A DNA stretch of 64,000 nucleotides from Sarcina sp. DSM 11001 (GTDB lineage Bacteria > Bacillota > Clostridia > Lachnospirales > Lachnospiraceae), in assembly GCF_900101015.1 (NCBI RefSeq), contig NZ_FNFZ01000008.1, positions 89,698 to 153,697 on the forward strand. Reading direction: 5' to 3'. The translations under genes were made by a program, and so were the position numbers. Below are positions 1 to 9,715 of the stretch, piece by piece; position 1 is the stretch's first letter; each line of letters begins with the position of its first letter. The notes below the pieces were generated by a model. The model did no database searches and was not told the DNA's origin. It saw only the letters and a program-made list of their open reading frames with translations.

Positions 1-1531
1 TTCTGTCACGCGGTTCTATGGAGACGTCATACCGGCCGAATCCACTTTCCCTGTTGGATGTAAGTTGATAATCTTCGGACAGACAGGTCAGCATCCCCAA
101 TGTCAGACCATGGAAAAAATTCTCCGGCTGCGCATTCCCTTCGGACGGTTTTCTGGCGCTGTCAAAAGTCGAGGCACAAATCAGCACTGCCTGACTGAAC
201 TCCTCATTCATCTCATAAAGATCACCCCTGAGCAGGGCGTCTGCAAATTTTTCCATGTAGTTGCCGGATGATCCCTCAAACCAGCCCTTTACCAGTTCTG
301 AAAGGCAGATCATAGACTCATGGTTGGTCACAGACAATCCGGTCACCGGGCTGTTCCCGGATTCTTTTACAGGCTTGAGATAACCGGCCGCGACAAGAAG
401 TGACCAGACCGCATTTTCATCTGTATCCAGCCTGGGAAAAATCAGGTCTTCCCGGATCCTCCTCCAGATGGTGCCGCCTCCAAGAAGGGTTTCAAATCCT
501 TTTTTTACTGCGATCCCGCTCTTTTTCAGGAGATAGTCCACCAGGGCCAGACCTCCTGATTGAGCCCAGTAATCCTCAGGGGGATATTCTCTTTTGGAGA
601 GATAGCTGATTACAGACCATGGATTATAGATCTTCGTCATGTTTCCAATTGAAAACCCGTCATACCAGTTTCGGATCAGTTCCTCCTGTTCGATCAGATC
701 AAATTCCTCCATAACCGTATGCATTTCATCTGCTGTAAAACCAAATACGTCATCATACCCCCCCGACATAACCGAGTAGACTGCCAGGTTGTTCATCTCA
801 GAGAAAAGCGATTCCTTTGCGATCCGCGTAATACCTGTGATCACAGCTCTTTCCATCTGATCGTTGTCTTTAAACGATTCTGCAAACATATCCCGGAGGA
901 ACTCAATCGCTTCTTCATAATAATGGTTTAAATATGCCGCCTGAATCGGTGTATCATATTCATCCAGAAAAATATAAACCTTTTTCCCGTGGCATCTAAA
1001 CAGCCAGATGGAAAGCAGATGAAGAATATGACTCAGCTTATACAGGAATTCCTGATAGGTCTCTTCGTCTGCCTGCGGATCGGGGATCCTCGGAATCGTC
1101 CTGCTCATCTCTTCAAACAGCTTCTTTTCGTCTTCATTCAGAACCCCATCCGTGACCAGATACCGGAAACCATCCAACAGGATAGAGATTCTGCCCGCAA
1201 TCGTCCGCAGAAGTTCCCGAAACGTCTTTCCTTTTACCCCCGCAAAGGAAAGTTTTATTGTGGGGGCAGTTCCCTGCAGATGCATCATCTCCTCATCCGA
1301 AAAAATCCTGAGGCCCTCAAACAGCCCGCTTCTACCTTCATAGGTGCGGGAAAAGAAGCAGTTCAGCATATCCACCGTCAGCGTTTTTCCAAATCGTCTC
1401 GGCCGGGTGATTAAAGTAATATCATCATTTTTACGATACCACTCTCCGATAAAAGGGGTCTTATCCACATAAAACTGGTTATTGCTCCTGATTTTTTCGA
1501 AGCTCTGAATTCCCAATCCAACTGCTCTCAT
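1..1531 (-). CDS. AAA-ATPase-like protein, C-terminal part outside the window
   Basis: The frame is open from an ATG at 1531 to the window edge, so about 510 N-terminal residues are visible and the C-terminus is missing. Residues 43-50 read RPRRFGKT, the unusual P-loop of the AAA-ATPase-like family, preceded by a YVDKTPFI segment near residue 21 that is also typical. FLDEYDTPI near residue 187 is a Walker B-like segment. Known relatives normally end in a PD-(D/E)XK nuclease-like domain, expected beyond the edge. These proteins are common, often multicopy, in gut anaerobes; their role is unproven, with mobile-element or defence links suggested. Family assignment is firm, function is not. Confidence 0.8.
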   Translation of the reverse strand, partial: MRAVGLGIQSFEKIRSNNQFYVDKTPFIGEWYRKNDDITLITRPRRFGKTLTVDMLNCFFSRTYEGRSGLFEGLRIFSDEEMMHLQGTAPTIKLSFAGVKGKTFRELLRTIAGRISILLDGFRYLVTDGVLNEDEKKLFEEMSRTIPRIPDPQADEETYQEFLYKLSHILHLLSIWLFRCHGKKVYIFLDEYDTPIQAAYLNHYYEEAIEFLRDMFAESFKDNDQMERAVITGITRIAKESLFSEMNNLAVYSVMSGGYDDVFGFTADEMHTVMEEFDLIEQEELIRNWYDGFSIGNMTKIYNPWSVISYLSKREYPPEDYWAQSGGLALVDYLLKKSGIAVKKGFETLLGGGTIWRRIREDLIFPRLDTDENAVWSLLVAAGYLKPVKESGNSPVTGLSVTNHESMICLSELVKGWFEGSSGNYMEKFADALLRGDLYEMNEEFSQAVLICASTFDSARKPSEGNAQPENFFHGLTLGMLTCLSEDYQLTSNRESGFGRYDVSIEPRDR

Positions 1532-1693
1532 CCTTGCGTTCCCTGCCTCCGTTCACAAGCGCATTTAAACCCAAAACACGCTCAGGATGTCTGCATAAGA
1601 TGCTGACAAATATGCGTCTGCATGTTTATTTACGTACTGTACGTGCAGGTATAGTTTAGTGGAAAAATGCGGTGAGTTCAACGGGCAAAACAA

Positions 1694-1736
1694 AGGACAG
1701 CAGATTGCTCTCTGTTGTCCCGCTTCCTGCTGTCCT
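1694..1736 (-). terminator. Probable rho-independent terminator of uvrB
   Basis: A 9-bp perfect stem (AGGACAGCA/TGCTGTCCT) is followed on the minus strand by a T-rich stretch, TTTGTTTTG. It lies about 80 bp past the uvrB stop codon. Confidence 0.55.
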
Positions 1737-1818
1737 GATCTTCAAGACTTGCTCAGGATCCTGTATCAGGTCCTGACTGTTCCTGTACTTTTCGCTTCTC
1801 CGGAAGCCTTGTCTTCTT

Positions 1819-4008
1819 TTATTTTGTCTTATGCTCTGTTCTCCCAGATGCCTTCCTCCGGCCGCTCCTCTTTGCGGCGCGCTCGGCGCTGCGGACAGCG
1901 TCATGCATGTTGACGGCAGTCCCCTGGCCTGCTCCTCCGGCGGCAGATGCCTGCGCTCCGCCCGGGAAGGCAGAGGGCTGTGCCCCTTCCCCGGAGCCGG
2001 ATCCGGCGTTTTCCCCGGAACTGTTCTCCACCTCCAGCAGGTGCTTTTTGAGGTCGACCATGCGGTCGCGGAGCTCGGCGGCAACCTCGAAGTTGAGGTC
2101 GGCGGCGGCTTTGCGCATCTGTTTCTCGACGTCGGCGATGAGCTTCGTGAGTTCCTTTGCGTCCATGGATTCGGGATCCTTCTCGAAGCGGGCCTCCTCC
2201 CTGGTGATCTCGCGCGAGATGGAGATGAGGTCACGGACAGCCTTGCGGATGGTCTGGGGAGTGATCCCGTGTTCCTCATTGTATTTCTGCTGAAGGGCCC
2301 TGCGGCGTTCAGTCTCATCGATGGCGCGGCGCATGGAATCTGTCATGTTGTCGGCGTACATGATGACATGGCCGTCGGAGTTTCTGGCGGCGCGCCCGAT
2401 GGTCTGGATGAGGGAGGTCTCTGACCTCAGGAAGCCCTCCTTGTCGGCGTCCAGGATGGCGACGAGGGAGATCTCGGGGATGTCCAGGCCTTCTCGCAGG
2501 AGGTTGATGCCGACCAGCACATCGAAAACATCCAGACGCATGTCGCGGATGATCTGGGACCGCTCGAGGGTGTCGATGTCCGAGTGGAGGTATTTGACGC
2601 GGATGCCCGCCTCCGCCAGGTAATCGGTAAGATCCTCGGCCATTTTTTTCGTCAGGGTCGTGATCAGGACCTTGTTTTTGTTTTCGGTCTCCCTGCGGAT
2701 CTCACTGATGAGGTCGTCGATCTGTCCCTCGACGGGGCGGACGTCGATCTTGGGATCCAGGAGGCCGGTCGGGCGGATGACCTGCTCGGTGCGGAGCAGT
2801 TCGTGCTCCTCCTCATAGGTGCCCGGAGTCGCGGAGACAAAGAGCATCTGATCAATGTGGTTCTCGAATTCCCCGAAATTGAGGGGGCGGTTGTCCAGGG
2901 CGGAAGGGAGCCGGAAGCCGTAGCGGACCAGGGTCTCCTTGCGCGAGCGGTCGCCGCGGTACATGGCTCCGATCTGGGGGATCGTCATGTGCGATTCGTC
3001 TATAATAATAAGAAAATCATTGTCAAAAAAGTCCATGAGGGTCATGGGCGGCTCGCCCTCCTTCATGAAATTCAGGTGGCGGGAATAGTTTTCTATGCCG
3101 GAACAGAAGCCGGTCTCCCTCATCATCTCCACGTCGAAATTGGTGCGCTCGGCAATGCGCTGAGCCTCCAGGAGCATGTCCTCTCCCTTAAAATACTTCA
3201 CGCGGTCCCGCAGCTCCACCTCAATGTTGTCACAGGCGGCGTTGATCTTCTCCTGGGGGACGACATAGTGGGAGGCGGGATAGACCATCACGTGCTCGAG
3301 CTGGCGGTGGACGCGGCCGGTCAGGGGGTCGGTCTCACAGATCCGGTCGATCTCGTCTCCGAACCACTCGACGCGCAGAATGAACTCACTGCCCTGGGCG
3401 GGAAAGATCTCGACCGTGTCGCCGCGGACGCGGAAGTTGCAGCGGTCGAGCGCCATATCATTGCGGGTGTACTGGATCGCCACCAGGTCGCGGATCACCT
3501 CATCGCGGTCCTTCTCCATACCGGGCCTGAGGGAGATCGACATCCCCTTGAACTCGTCGGGGCTGCCCAGGCCGTAGATGCAGGATACGCTGGCCACCAC
3601 GATCACATCCCGGCGCTCCGCCAGGGAGGCGGTCGCGGACAGACGGAGCTTGTCGATCTCGTCGTTGATCATGGAATCCTTGGCGATATAGGTATCGCTC
3701 TGGGGAATGTAAGCCTCCGGCTGGTAGTAATCATAATAGCTCACAAAATACTCCACGGCGTTCTCCGGAAAAAACTCCTTCATCTCGCCGTAGAGCTGTC
3801 CCGCCAGGGTCTTGTTGTGGGAAATGATCAGGGTCGGCTTGTTCAGAGCCTGGATGACGTTCGCCATGGTGAAGGTCTTGCCGGATCCCGTCACGCCCAG
3901 CAGGGTCTCAAACTGGTTGCCCTCTTTAAATCCTTTTACGAGTTCTTCGATCGCCTGCGGCTGGTCGCCGGTCGGGGCATATTCAGAATGAAGTACAAAG
4001 TGATCCAT
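1819..4008 (-). CDS. uvrB: Excinuclease ABC subunit B (UvrB)
   Basis: UvrB is the damage-verifying helicase-like subunit of nucleotide excision repair; it takes over DNA from UvrA and recruits UvrC. The 729-residue product has the Walker A motif GVTGSGKT at residues 38-45, the [12 protein letters not shown] beta-hairpin region near residue 92, a DESH box near residue 338, a C-terminal helicase domain, and the UVR motif that contacts UvrC near residues 640-675. After the UVR motif comes a roughly 60-residue Gly/Ser/Ala-rich then basic tail that makes it longer than the usual ~660 residues. The start ([18 protein letters not shown]) matches the family N-terminus. uvrC lies 12 kb away in another operon. 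Confidence 0.98.
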   Translation of the reverse strand: MDHFVLHSEYAPTGDQPQAIEELVKGFKEGNQFETLLGVTGSGKTFTMANVIQALNKPTLIISHNKTLAGQLYGEMKEFFPENAVEYFVSYYDYYQPEAYIPQSDTYIAKDSMINDEIDKLRLSATASLAERRDVIVVASVSCIYGLGSPDEFKGMSISLRPGMEKDRDEVIRDLVAIQYTRNDMALDRCNFRVRGDTVEIFPAQGSEFILRVEWFGDEIDRICETDPLTGRVHRQLEHVMVYPASHYVVPQEKINAACDNIEVELRDRVKYFKGEDMLLEAQRIAERTNFDVEMMRETGFCSGIENYSRHLNFMKEGEPPMTLMDFFDNDFLIIIDESHMTIPQIGAMYRGDRSRKETLVRYGFRLPSALDNRPLNFGEFENHIDQMLFVSATPGTYEEEHELLRTEQVIRPTGLLDPKIDVRPVEGQIDDLISEIRRETENKNKVLITTLTKKMAEDLTDYLAEAGIRVKYLHSDIDTLERSQIIRDMRLDVFDVLVGINLLREGLDIPEISLVAILDADKEGFLRSETSLIQTIGRAARNSDGHVIMYADNMTDSMRRAIDETERRRALQQKYNEEHGITPQTIRKAVRDLISISREITREEARFEKDPESMDAKELTKLIADVEKQMRKAAADLNFEVAAELRDRMVDLKKHLLEVENSSGENAGSGSGEGAQPSAFPGGAQASAAGGAGQGTAVNMHDAVRSAERAAKRSGRRKASGRTEHKTK

Positions 4009-4032
4009 CTGTTTCCTCTTGTGGATAAAAGA

Positions 4033-4061
4033 GCGGGATGTCCCTTTTCAGAACATCCCGC
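4033..4061 (-). terminator. Terminator after the S1-domain gene
   Basis: A 9-bp GC-rich stem (GCGGGATGT/ACATCCCGC) is followed on the minus strand by TCTTTT. It sits between the S1-domain gene stop and the uvrB start, so uvrB probably has its own promoter. The plus strand also has a T-run, so it may work in both directions. Confidence 0.75.
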
Positions 4062-4097
4062 CTGTTGTTTTTTCAGATACTGATAAGACTCCGGGCT

Positions 4098-5003
4098 TTA
4101 GTCAAACTTGAAGCCCTTGAGCAGATCGCCGAGGCTGGTGGTGGCATTTTCCCTGGTCGTGTACTTGGAAAGATCCGGAATCTCCTCCTTCTCCTGTACA
4201 GGAGCATCCTCGAGCACCTTCATGCTCAGGCTGATCTTGCCGTCTGCGACTCTGGTGATCCTGACCTTGACCTTGTCGCCTTCTTTGACAACTTCAGAAG
4301 GATCCTTGACGCGCTTCTGGCTCATCTGTGAAACATGAACGAGGCCGCTGATTCCGTCCCCCAGGTCAATGAATGCGCCGTAGGGTTTGATGGTCTCCAC
4401 CGTTCCCTCAAGGACAGTGCCGGGCTGCATGGCATCAATGCGTTTTCTGCGCTCCTGTCTGCGGCGGTCGCGGGCAACCTCTTTGCCGGACAGAACGAGA
4501 CGCTTTTTCTCGGGATCACAGGTGATGATGCGGACATCGACATCCTTGTCGATCCATGCCGCGGTATCTTCGACATAGCTGTCGGCCAGCTGGGAGGCGG
4601 GAATAAAGGCCCGGATCCCTTCTACATAAGTCACGACGCCTGCCTTGACTGTCTCGAGGATCTGAACAGTGATGACTTCCTTGTTCTCCATCATCTCTTT
4701 CAGCTTGTCCCATGCCAGGACATCCACAGCCGCCTTGCGGGACAGGGCGATGCTACCGCTGCCGTTGTCCATCTTCAGCACCTTTGCTTTGACCGCGTCA
4801 CCCTCGTGCACATCCTGCGTGAGGCTGAAGGTGGGATCATTGCTCATATCCGCGGCGCGGATAAAGCCCTGTGCATAGTACTGCAGATCAACCGTGACGC
4901 CCTCTTCACTGACGCCGATGACCGTTCCTTCGACAATGTCGCCGACATTGATCTCACGGAACGAGGACTCCAGCTCTTCCTTGTAATCGTTCATGCTTTC
5001 CAT
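4098..5003 (-). CDS. S1-domain RNA-binding protein (short RpsA-like)
   Basis: The 301-residue protein carries three S1 oligonucleotide-binding repeats: about 18-90, 105-175 and 193-262. The last contains the classic GTVETIKPYGAFIDLGDG segment. Firmicutes have such shortened ribosomal S1 homologues instead of the six-domain proteobacterial protein. They bind RNA in the cytoplasm and may support translation of particular mRNAs, but they are not proven to be ribosomal S1 equivalents. The start at 5003 is chosen because GGGGAGG lies 9 nt upstream; MNDYKEEL nine bases further in is an alternative. The gene is monocistronic between a promoter at 5054-5082 and a terminator at 4033-4061. Confidence 0.88.
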   Translation of the reverse strand: MESMNDYKEELESSFREINVGDIVEGTVIGVSEEGVTVDLQYYAQGFIRAADMSNDPTFSLTQDVHEGDAVKAKVLKMDNGSGSIALSRKAAVDVLAWDKLKEMMENKEVITVQILETVKAGVVTYVEGIRAFIPASQLADSYVEDTAAWIDKDVDVRIITCDPEKKRLVLSGKEVARDRRRQERRKRIDAMQPGTVLEGTVETIKPYGAFIDLGDGISGLVHVSQMSQKRVKDPSEVVKEGDKVKVRITRVADGKISLSMKVLEDAPVQEKEEIPDLSKYTTRENATTSLGDLLKGFKFD

Positions 5004-5053
5004 ATTTCTTTCCTCCCCTTCTGTTCTATTTTCCGAACAGTCTGTTGGGTGTT

Positions 5054-5082
5054 ATCGTAACATAGTTTTTTATTAAAGTAAA
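5054..5082 (-). promoter_or_regulatory. Candidate sigma-A promoter of the S1-domain gene
   Basis: On the minus strand TTTACT and TACGAT are separated by 17 bp, about 50 bp upstream of the chosen start. The match is moderate. Confidence 0.45.
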
Positions 5083-5138
5083 CCATCCCGATCGTGTCAG
5101 GAGGTTACCGGTTTTCCGGGCTTATGGCTGTTACAATG

Positions 5139-5158
5139 CACACCCTGCCGAGGGTGTG
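5139..5158 (-). terminator. Hairpin downstream of mntP
   Basis: A perfect 8-bp stem (CACACCCT/AGGGTGTG) with a 4-nt loop lies 67 bp beyond the mntP stop. No clear U-run follows on the minus strand, so termination is only suggested. Confidence 0.35.
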
Positions 5159-5224
5159 GATAGTAAATCGTCAGCCGGCCTCCGGAATTTTCGCGGACTT
5201 TCCACGCGAAAGCCTGATGAGATA

Positions 5225-5806
5225 TCAAAAACCTCCGCTCACCAGGATCCTTATGCCGATCGCGATCAGGATAAGGCCTCCGAAGACAGAGGCCCTGCCT
5301 GCCAGCCGCATTCCGACATAGCTGCCGATCCGGATCCCCGCCAGGCAGATGACCAGGGTCACAGCCGCGATGATCAGGGAAGCCGCCAGCGCCTGAAGTC
5401 CGGTATAGGTGGCGATCGTAAATCCCACCGACAGGGCATCGATCGAGGTGGCGATCCCCTGGACAAAAAGCTCACCTTTGGAGACCCGCACGGGTTCAAC
5501 TTCTTCCCCGTCTCCCAGGACTGTCTCCACGATCATCTTTCCCCCGATGAACAGGAGCAGGACAAAGGCAATGATCGGAATGGCATTTCGGAACATTAAA
5601 AAATGCTCGGCAGCCGTGTGGACAATGACCCAGCCCGCAAGGGGCATGAGACATTGAAAAAAGGCGAAAGTCCCGGCGATCAGAAAGGCTCTGCGGCGGC
5701 GCATGTCCGGGTCCTGAAGGGCATTGGCGATGGAGACAGAAAAGGCATCCATGGCAAGTCCGACTCCGAGCAGGGCGCTCTTTATCACAAACAACAGCAG
5801 ATTCAT
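5225..5806 (-). CDS. mntP: Manganese efflux pump MntP
   Basis: The 193-residue membrane protein has six predicted hydrophobic segments in two symmetric halves. It shows the paired acidic motifs of the MntP family: MDAFSVSIAN near residue 19 and SIDALSVGF near residue 121. MntP exports Mn2+ and protects against manganese overload. The ATG at 5806 is preceded closely by AGGAGG. The gene stands alone, with a long structured leader upstream (5808-6060). Many mntP genes are controlled by a manganese riboswitch, but its consensus could not be confirmed here. Confidence 0.93.
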   Translation of the reverse strand: MNLLLFVIKSALLGVGLAMDAFSVSIANALQDPDMRRRRAFLIAGTFAFFQCLMPLAGWVIVHTAAEHFLMFRNAIPIIAFVLLLFIGGKMIVETVLGDGEEVEPVRVSKGELFVQGIATSIDALSVGFTIATYTGLQALAASLIIAAVTLVICLAGIRIGSYVGMRLAGRASVFGGLILIAIGIRILVSGGF

Positions 5807-5807
5807 A

Positions 5808-6060
5808 GTCCTCCTGTAATGATAAGGTGCAGGTCCATACCGGATTTATGTAAGAAGAACTGCAAACTCGACCCGCATTTCTGGTTTCGTTCATATAGCC
5901 TGACACACAGGAAATCCGGCACAGACAGGGCAACTGTGCCGGATCTCCAGTGCAGATATTGGCAGATATTCCGTTACAGGTATTCCGGTCACACCCTGAC
6001 CGGGGCGTGACCGGGTAGCATCTGTCACGGGTGAAAACGCACTCCGATATACTGTAAACA
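5808..6060 (-). other. Structured leader or spacer upstream of mntP
   Basis: About 250 bp between mntP and the next gene hold two strong hairpins. At 5914-5944 there is an 11-bp perfect stem (ATCCGGCACAG/CTGTGCCGGAT). At 5985-6014 there is a palindrome, CCGGTCAC...GTGACCGG, that recurs upstream of rapZ. No U-run follows the first hairpin. A regulatory RNA is possible but I do not recognise a known class. Confidence 0.4.
5985..6014. repeat. Dispersed palindrome, copy 1
   Basis: CCGGTCAC and GTGACCGG flank a 14-nt centre that itself pairs (CCC/GGG). A near-identical copy lies at 13866-13893. Confidence 0.6.
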
Positions 6061-6271
6061 ATATTGAAACAGTATACTCTTTGAAAGCTCCTGCGGAAGT
6101 TCAGCGGATCAGCATTGCGGTCCTCCGAACCTTTATCCTGCTTCTTTATGTCGTTCCCGGCGGTAAAGACGACCGGCAGGAACGCCTGCATGGCGGGAAA
6201 CAGCCTGAATGGGGATACAGAACCGGACCGGCAGCCGCGTACACGAAAATGTCAGTCCGCGATCTTAGCCA

Positions 6272-7045
6272 TCAGGGAATCTGGATGTATCCGTCTGTCG
6301 TTCCGCCGCCGAGCCATACTCTGACATTGTGCCATCCATTGCCGGCCTCAGCGGGCTCAAGGACTGCTACCTGATATCCGGCAAGCAGAGTGAGCAGCTG
6401 CTCGGAACCTGTGGAAGCTTCCGCATAGAGAGGCATATCATTTTCTACTGTGTAGATAGCACCTGCCTCAAGTACTGTTGTGGAGGTCACTTCACCTTCT
6501 GCAGGAGCGGCTTCGTCGCCGGCAGCCTCTGCCCCAGCGGGCTCTGTCTCAGCGGGTTCTCCTTCTGCTCCAGTCTCCTCGGTGGTCTCCTCGACGATGG
6601 CTTCCTCACCCTCGGTTTCCTCAGTGGGCTCGTCGATAATAGCGAGCTCTTCTCCTTCGCCCTCTGTGGTCTCCTCAACGATGGCTTCTTCCTCGCCGGT
6701 CACCTCTTCGGGCTCTTCGACGACAGCTTCCTCGATCTCTTCATCGGGAGCTCCGACCAGGATATCATCCTCAACAGCCTCGGCCTCTGCCTCGGCCTCA
6801 ATGCCGGTTGCCGCCACAGCAGCTGTATCAGCAGCTTTCTTCTCATCATCCGAACCGGAGGATGTCAGAAAGATCACGATACCGACCACTGCGAGAACTG
6901 CGATGACGCCGATGAGAAGGAGCAGGTTCTGCACATCCTCTCTGCGCTGCTTTTCCTGAGCGGCGCGGCGCTCTGCGCGGTCTCTTTCTGCAGCCGTCAT
7001 GGCCGCATCACCATTGTTACCTCTTCTTTTCTTGTTATTTGCCAT
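6272..7045 (-). CDS. Membrane-anchored acidic protein with C-terminal SH3-like domain
   Basis: The 257-residue product has a basic N-terminus rich in Arg, Glu and Ala, and one membrane span near residues 42-62. A long Glu/Ala/Thr-rich region (about 65-185) with repeated EEAIVEETTE-type blocks follows, then a C-terminal segment (about 188-257) resembling a bacterial SH3 domain. The predicted topology is cytoplasmic N-terminus, with the acidic stalk and SH3-like domain outside, suggesting cell-wall contact. The start at 7045 is chosen because AGGAGGA lies 5 nt upstream; a longer frame exists but lacks family-like sequence. I recognise no specific family, so the wall-binding role is inference. 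Confidence 0.7.
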   Translation of the reverse strand: MANNKKRRGNNGDAAMTAAERDRAERRAAQEKQRREDVQNLLLLIGVIAVLAVVGIVIFLTSSGSDDEKKAADTAAVAATGIEAEAEAEAVEDDILVGAPDEEIEEAVVEEPEEVTGEEEAIVEETTEGEGEELAIIDEPTEETEGEEAIVEETTEETGAEGEPAETEPAGAEAAGDEAAPAEGEVTSTTVLEAGAIYTVENDMPLYAEASTGSEQLLTLLAGYQVAVLEPAEAGNGWHNVRVWLGGGTTDGYIQIP

Positions 7046-7433
7046 ATCTTCCTCCTGTACACTGCTGTTCTGACGTCCCCGGGCCACATGCATACATGCC
7101 CTGTCTCTGCTGTGCCCGATCTTCACAGAACAAACTCTGTGCTCTCCCCGTTCCTGCTGCTTTAAACGGTTACGGGAATGGTGCATTCTGCACCATCACA
7201 GATAATTGTAACATAAAACACTGCCTGCGGAACTTTACATTTTAATTTGCAGTGCATTTTTTTCGTTTTTTATTCACTTTTTGTTCACATTTCACCTGTC
7301 CGGCCGCCCGGGCAGGACTTCAGGACGCATACAGACCGGCAAATGACCGTATCAGATGTAAAAACACGAAACTTGCCGGCTGAAAACTCCTCAAGGCCGA
7401 CAGGCAGGCAGTAAGTGAACCAGCTGCAGCTCC

Positions 7434-8267
7434 CTATCTCCGGATGACCGCGAAGAACAGGATCACGACGATTCCAAGCACGATCCTGTACCATCCAAAG
7501 ATCTTAAACCCATGGGGGCGGATATACTGCATGATGGACCGGATCACGAGCACGGAAACGATAAATGAGGTGATCATTCCAATCGCCAGGATCCCCAGCT
7601 CCATACCTGAAAAGGCGATCCCGTATTTGACGATCTTGAGCAGGCTGGCGCCGAACATGACCGGGATCGCCAGGATGAAGGTAAACTGCATCGCGACAGG
7701 GCGGGATATTCCGATCAGCATTCCTCCGAGGACCGTCGCGCCCGACCGGGAGGTGCCGGGAAAAATCGCCGCGATCAGCTGAAAGAGGCCTATGATCAGA
7801 GCCTCTCTGAGAGTGATGTCGCGGAGCCTGCGGATGACAGGCTTCTTTCCCGCGTTTTTATTTTCAACCACGATGAAGGCAATACCCACCAGGATGAGCA
7901 TGACCGAGACGACCTGCCAGTTGTAAAAATGAACGTCCAGCCAGTCGTCCGCCAGGATCCCGACGACAGCCGCCGGGAGACAGGCCACGATGATCTTGAC
8001 CCAGAGGCTGATCGTCTCTTTGTCGATCGCGACCTTTCCTGTCTCCGCATCCCTGCGGAAGGGCCAGATCGTGTTCCAGTACAGGATCACGACAGCCATG
8101 ATGGCTCCGAGCTGGATAACGACCAGGAACATCTGCATAAACATGGCGGATACCCGGAGGGATACCAGCTCATTCAGCAGGATCATGTGACCGGTGCTGC
8201 TGACGGGAAGCCATTCCGTGACGCCTTCCACGATACCGAACAGCAGCGCTTTTAATAGTTCTGTCAT
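7434..8267 (-). CDS. uppP: Undecaprenyl-diphosphatase UppP (BacA family)
   Basis: The 277-residue polytopic membrane enzyme dephosphorylates undecaprenyl pyrophosphate outside the membrane, recycling the lipid carrier for peptidoglycan and conferring bacitracin tolerance. Both catalytic signatures are present: EGVTEWLPVSSTGH at residues 14-27 and PGTSRSG near residue 167. Length is normal for the family. The ATG at 8267 follows a GAGGAGG-type site. It is flanked by spacers on both sides and appears to be transcribed alone. Confidence 0.96.
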   Translation of the reverse strand: MTELLKALLFGIVEGVTEWLPVSSTGHMILLNELVSLRVSAMFMQMFLVVIQLGAIMAVVILYWNTIWPFRRDAETGKVAIDKETISLWVKIIVACLPAAVVGILADDWLDVHFYNWQVVSVMLILVGIAFIVVENKNAGKKPVIRRLRDITLREALIIGLFQLIAAIFPGTSRSGATVLGGMLIGISRPVAMQFTFILAIPVMFGASLLKIVKYGIAFSGMELGILAIGMITSFIVSVLVIRSIMQYIRPHGFKIFGWYRIVLGIVVILFFAVIRR

Positions 8268-8383
8268 ATAAAAAACCTACCTCCTCTTCAGGCGCGCTCC
8301 GGCGCCTTTACCGGTCTTCCGCCGGTTGTCTGCCGTTTTGTCCAGCATCCCCGGAAACTGTCCGCAGCCGGAGATCCCTATAG

Positions 8384-9577
8384 TCAGCGGTCCGGATACT
8401 CTGCCTTTACAAACCGCCTGATGGCGTCGAGAGACCGTCTGACCTTCTCAGTGTCCACACAGTAGGCGACGCGGAAAAAACCGGGTGCGCAGAAGCCGTC
8501 TCCCGGCACAAAGACCAGGTCGTATTTCAGGGCCTTTTTACAGAAAGCGACCGCGTCCTCCTCCAGAGCCCTGGGCATGATGTAGAAGGTTCCGCCGGGG
8601 CGGGGGACCGTGAAGCCCAGCTCGACAAAGGTGTCGTAGAGGAGGTTCATATTTGTCTCATAGACGGAGAGGTCCGAGGTGACCTCGAGGCACTCCGCCG
8701 ATGCCAGCATGGGCAGAGAGGAAGGGCAGTTGTGGCCCAGACCTCTGGAGATCTGGCCCATCATGGCGACCATCTTGTCTGCCTGTTCACAGTCAGGAGT
8801 GACCGCGACATAGCCGACACGCTCTCCGGGGACGGAGAGAGACTTGGAGAAGGAATAGCAGGACAGGGTGTGCGGATAGAATGACGCCGGATAGGCCTGC
8901 TTTTTGCCGTCAAACACGATCTCACGATACGGCTCATCCGAGACCAGAAAGATCGTGTGCCCGTACTGCCTGGACTTTTCGGTCAGGACCTGCGCGAGCC
9001 TGCGGAGTGTTTCCTCTGTATAGACCGCGCCCGAGGGATTATTCGGTGTATTGATCAGGACTGCTGCCGTCTTTTCGTTAAAAACAGCCTCTGCTGCCTC
9101 AAAGTTGATCTGGAAATCATCAGCCTTGACCGGGACGACGCGGATCAAACCCCCGGTCCCCCCGATGTACTGGTCATATTCAGAGAAATACGGGGCAAAG
9201 ACCATGACCTCTTCTCCGGGCTCCACGACACAGCGGAGAGCATGGGCGATCGCGCCCGCCGCTCCGGAAGTCGGGAAAATATGACCCGGGGCATAAGACA
9301 TTCCAAAGCGCCTGTTCAGAGAAGCGGCGACCTTTTCCTTTACCCTGGGATCTCCCATCGTGGGATTATATCCGTGAAGCTTCAGGGGTTCCTCCTCCTC
9401 CAGGAGCCGGATCGCGGCGTCCCTGTAGCTCTCCGGCGCAGGCACGGACGGATTGCCCAGACTGAAATCAAAAACATTCTCATATCCGATCTCTTTTCCC
9501 CTCGCAGTCGCATATTCCGACAGCTCGCGGATCACGGACTTGTTTCCAAGCATGGCGAGAAAATGCCGATTAACCAT
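8384..9577 (-). CDS. Pyridoxal phosphate-dependent aminotransferase, class I/II
   Basis: This 397-residue fold-type I aminotransferase has NTPNNPSGAVY for the phosphate-side contacts, SDEPYREI for the ring-stacking Asp/Tyr pair, and SFSKSLSVPGERVG with the Schiff-base lysine in the SKS triplet. It transfers an amino group between an amino acid and a 2-oxo acid; the substrate cannot be read from the motifs. The start at 9577 is chosen because GAGGAGGAGAATTCA lies immediately upstream; an upstream in-frame ATG would add 24 unlikely residues. It stands alone between two spacers. Confidence 0.92.
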   Translation of the reverse strand: MVNRHFLAMLGNKSVIRELSEYATARGKEIGYENVFDFSLGNPSVPAPESYRDAAIRLLEEEEPLKLHGYNPTMGDPRVKEKVAASLNRRFGMSYAPGHIFPTSGAAGAIAHALRCVVEPGEEVMVFAPYFSEYDQYIGGTGGLIRVVPVKADDFQINFEAAEAVFNEKTAAVLINTPNNPSGAVYTEETLRRLAQVLTEKSRQYGHTIFLVSDEPYREIVFDGKKQAYPASFYPHTLSCYSFSKSLSVPGERVGYVAVTPDCEQADKMVAMMGQISRGLGHNCPSSLPMLASAECLEVTSDLSVYETNMNLLYDTFVELGFTVPRPGGTFYIMPRALEEDAVAFCKKALKYDLVFVPGDGFCAPGFFRVAYCVDTEKVRRSLDAIRRFVKAEYPDR

Positions 9578-9715
9578 TGAATTCTCCTCCTCTAAAACAA
9601 TCTGAATCATCCTGATCGCATCGATACAGCTATAACATCGATACAGCATGTGTTTGAATTTACAGGTTTATCACATGATCCCATTATAGGCTCATTTAAG
9701 TTTTCAATTATACAA

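Noticed and set aside
2584..4083. Plus-strand 499-codon frame
   Set aside because: It is the complement of uvrB; the minus strand has complete UvrB motifs.
5808..6060. yybP-ykoY manganese riboswitch
   Set aside because: Its conserved core could not be found by eye, so it is listed only as a structured leader.
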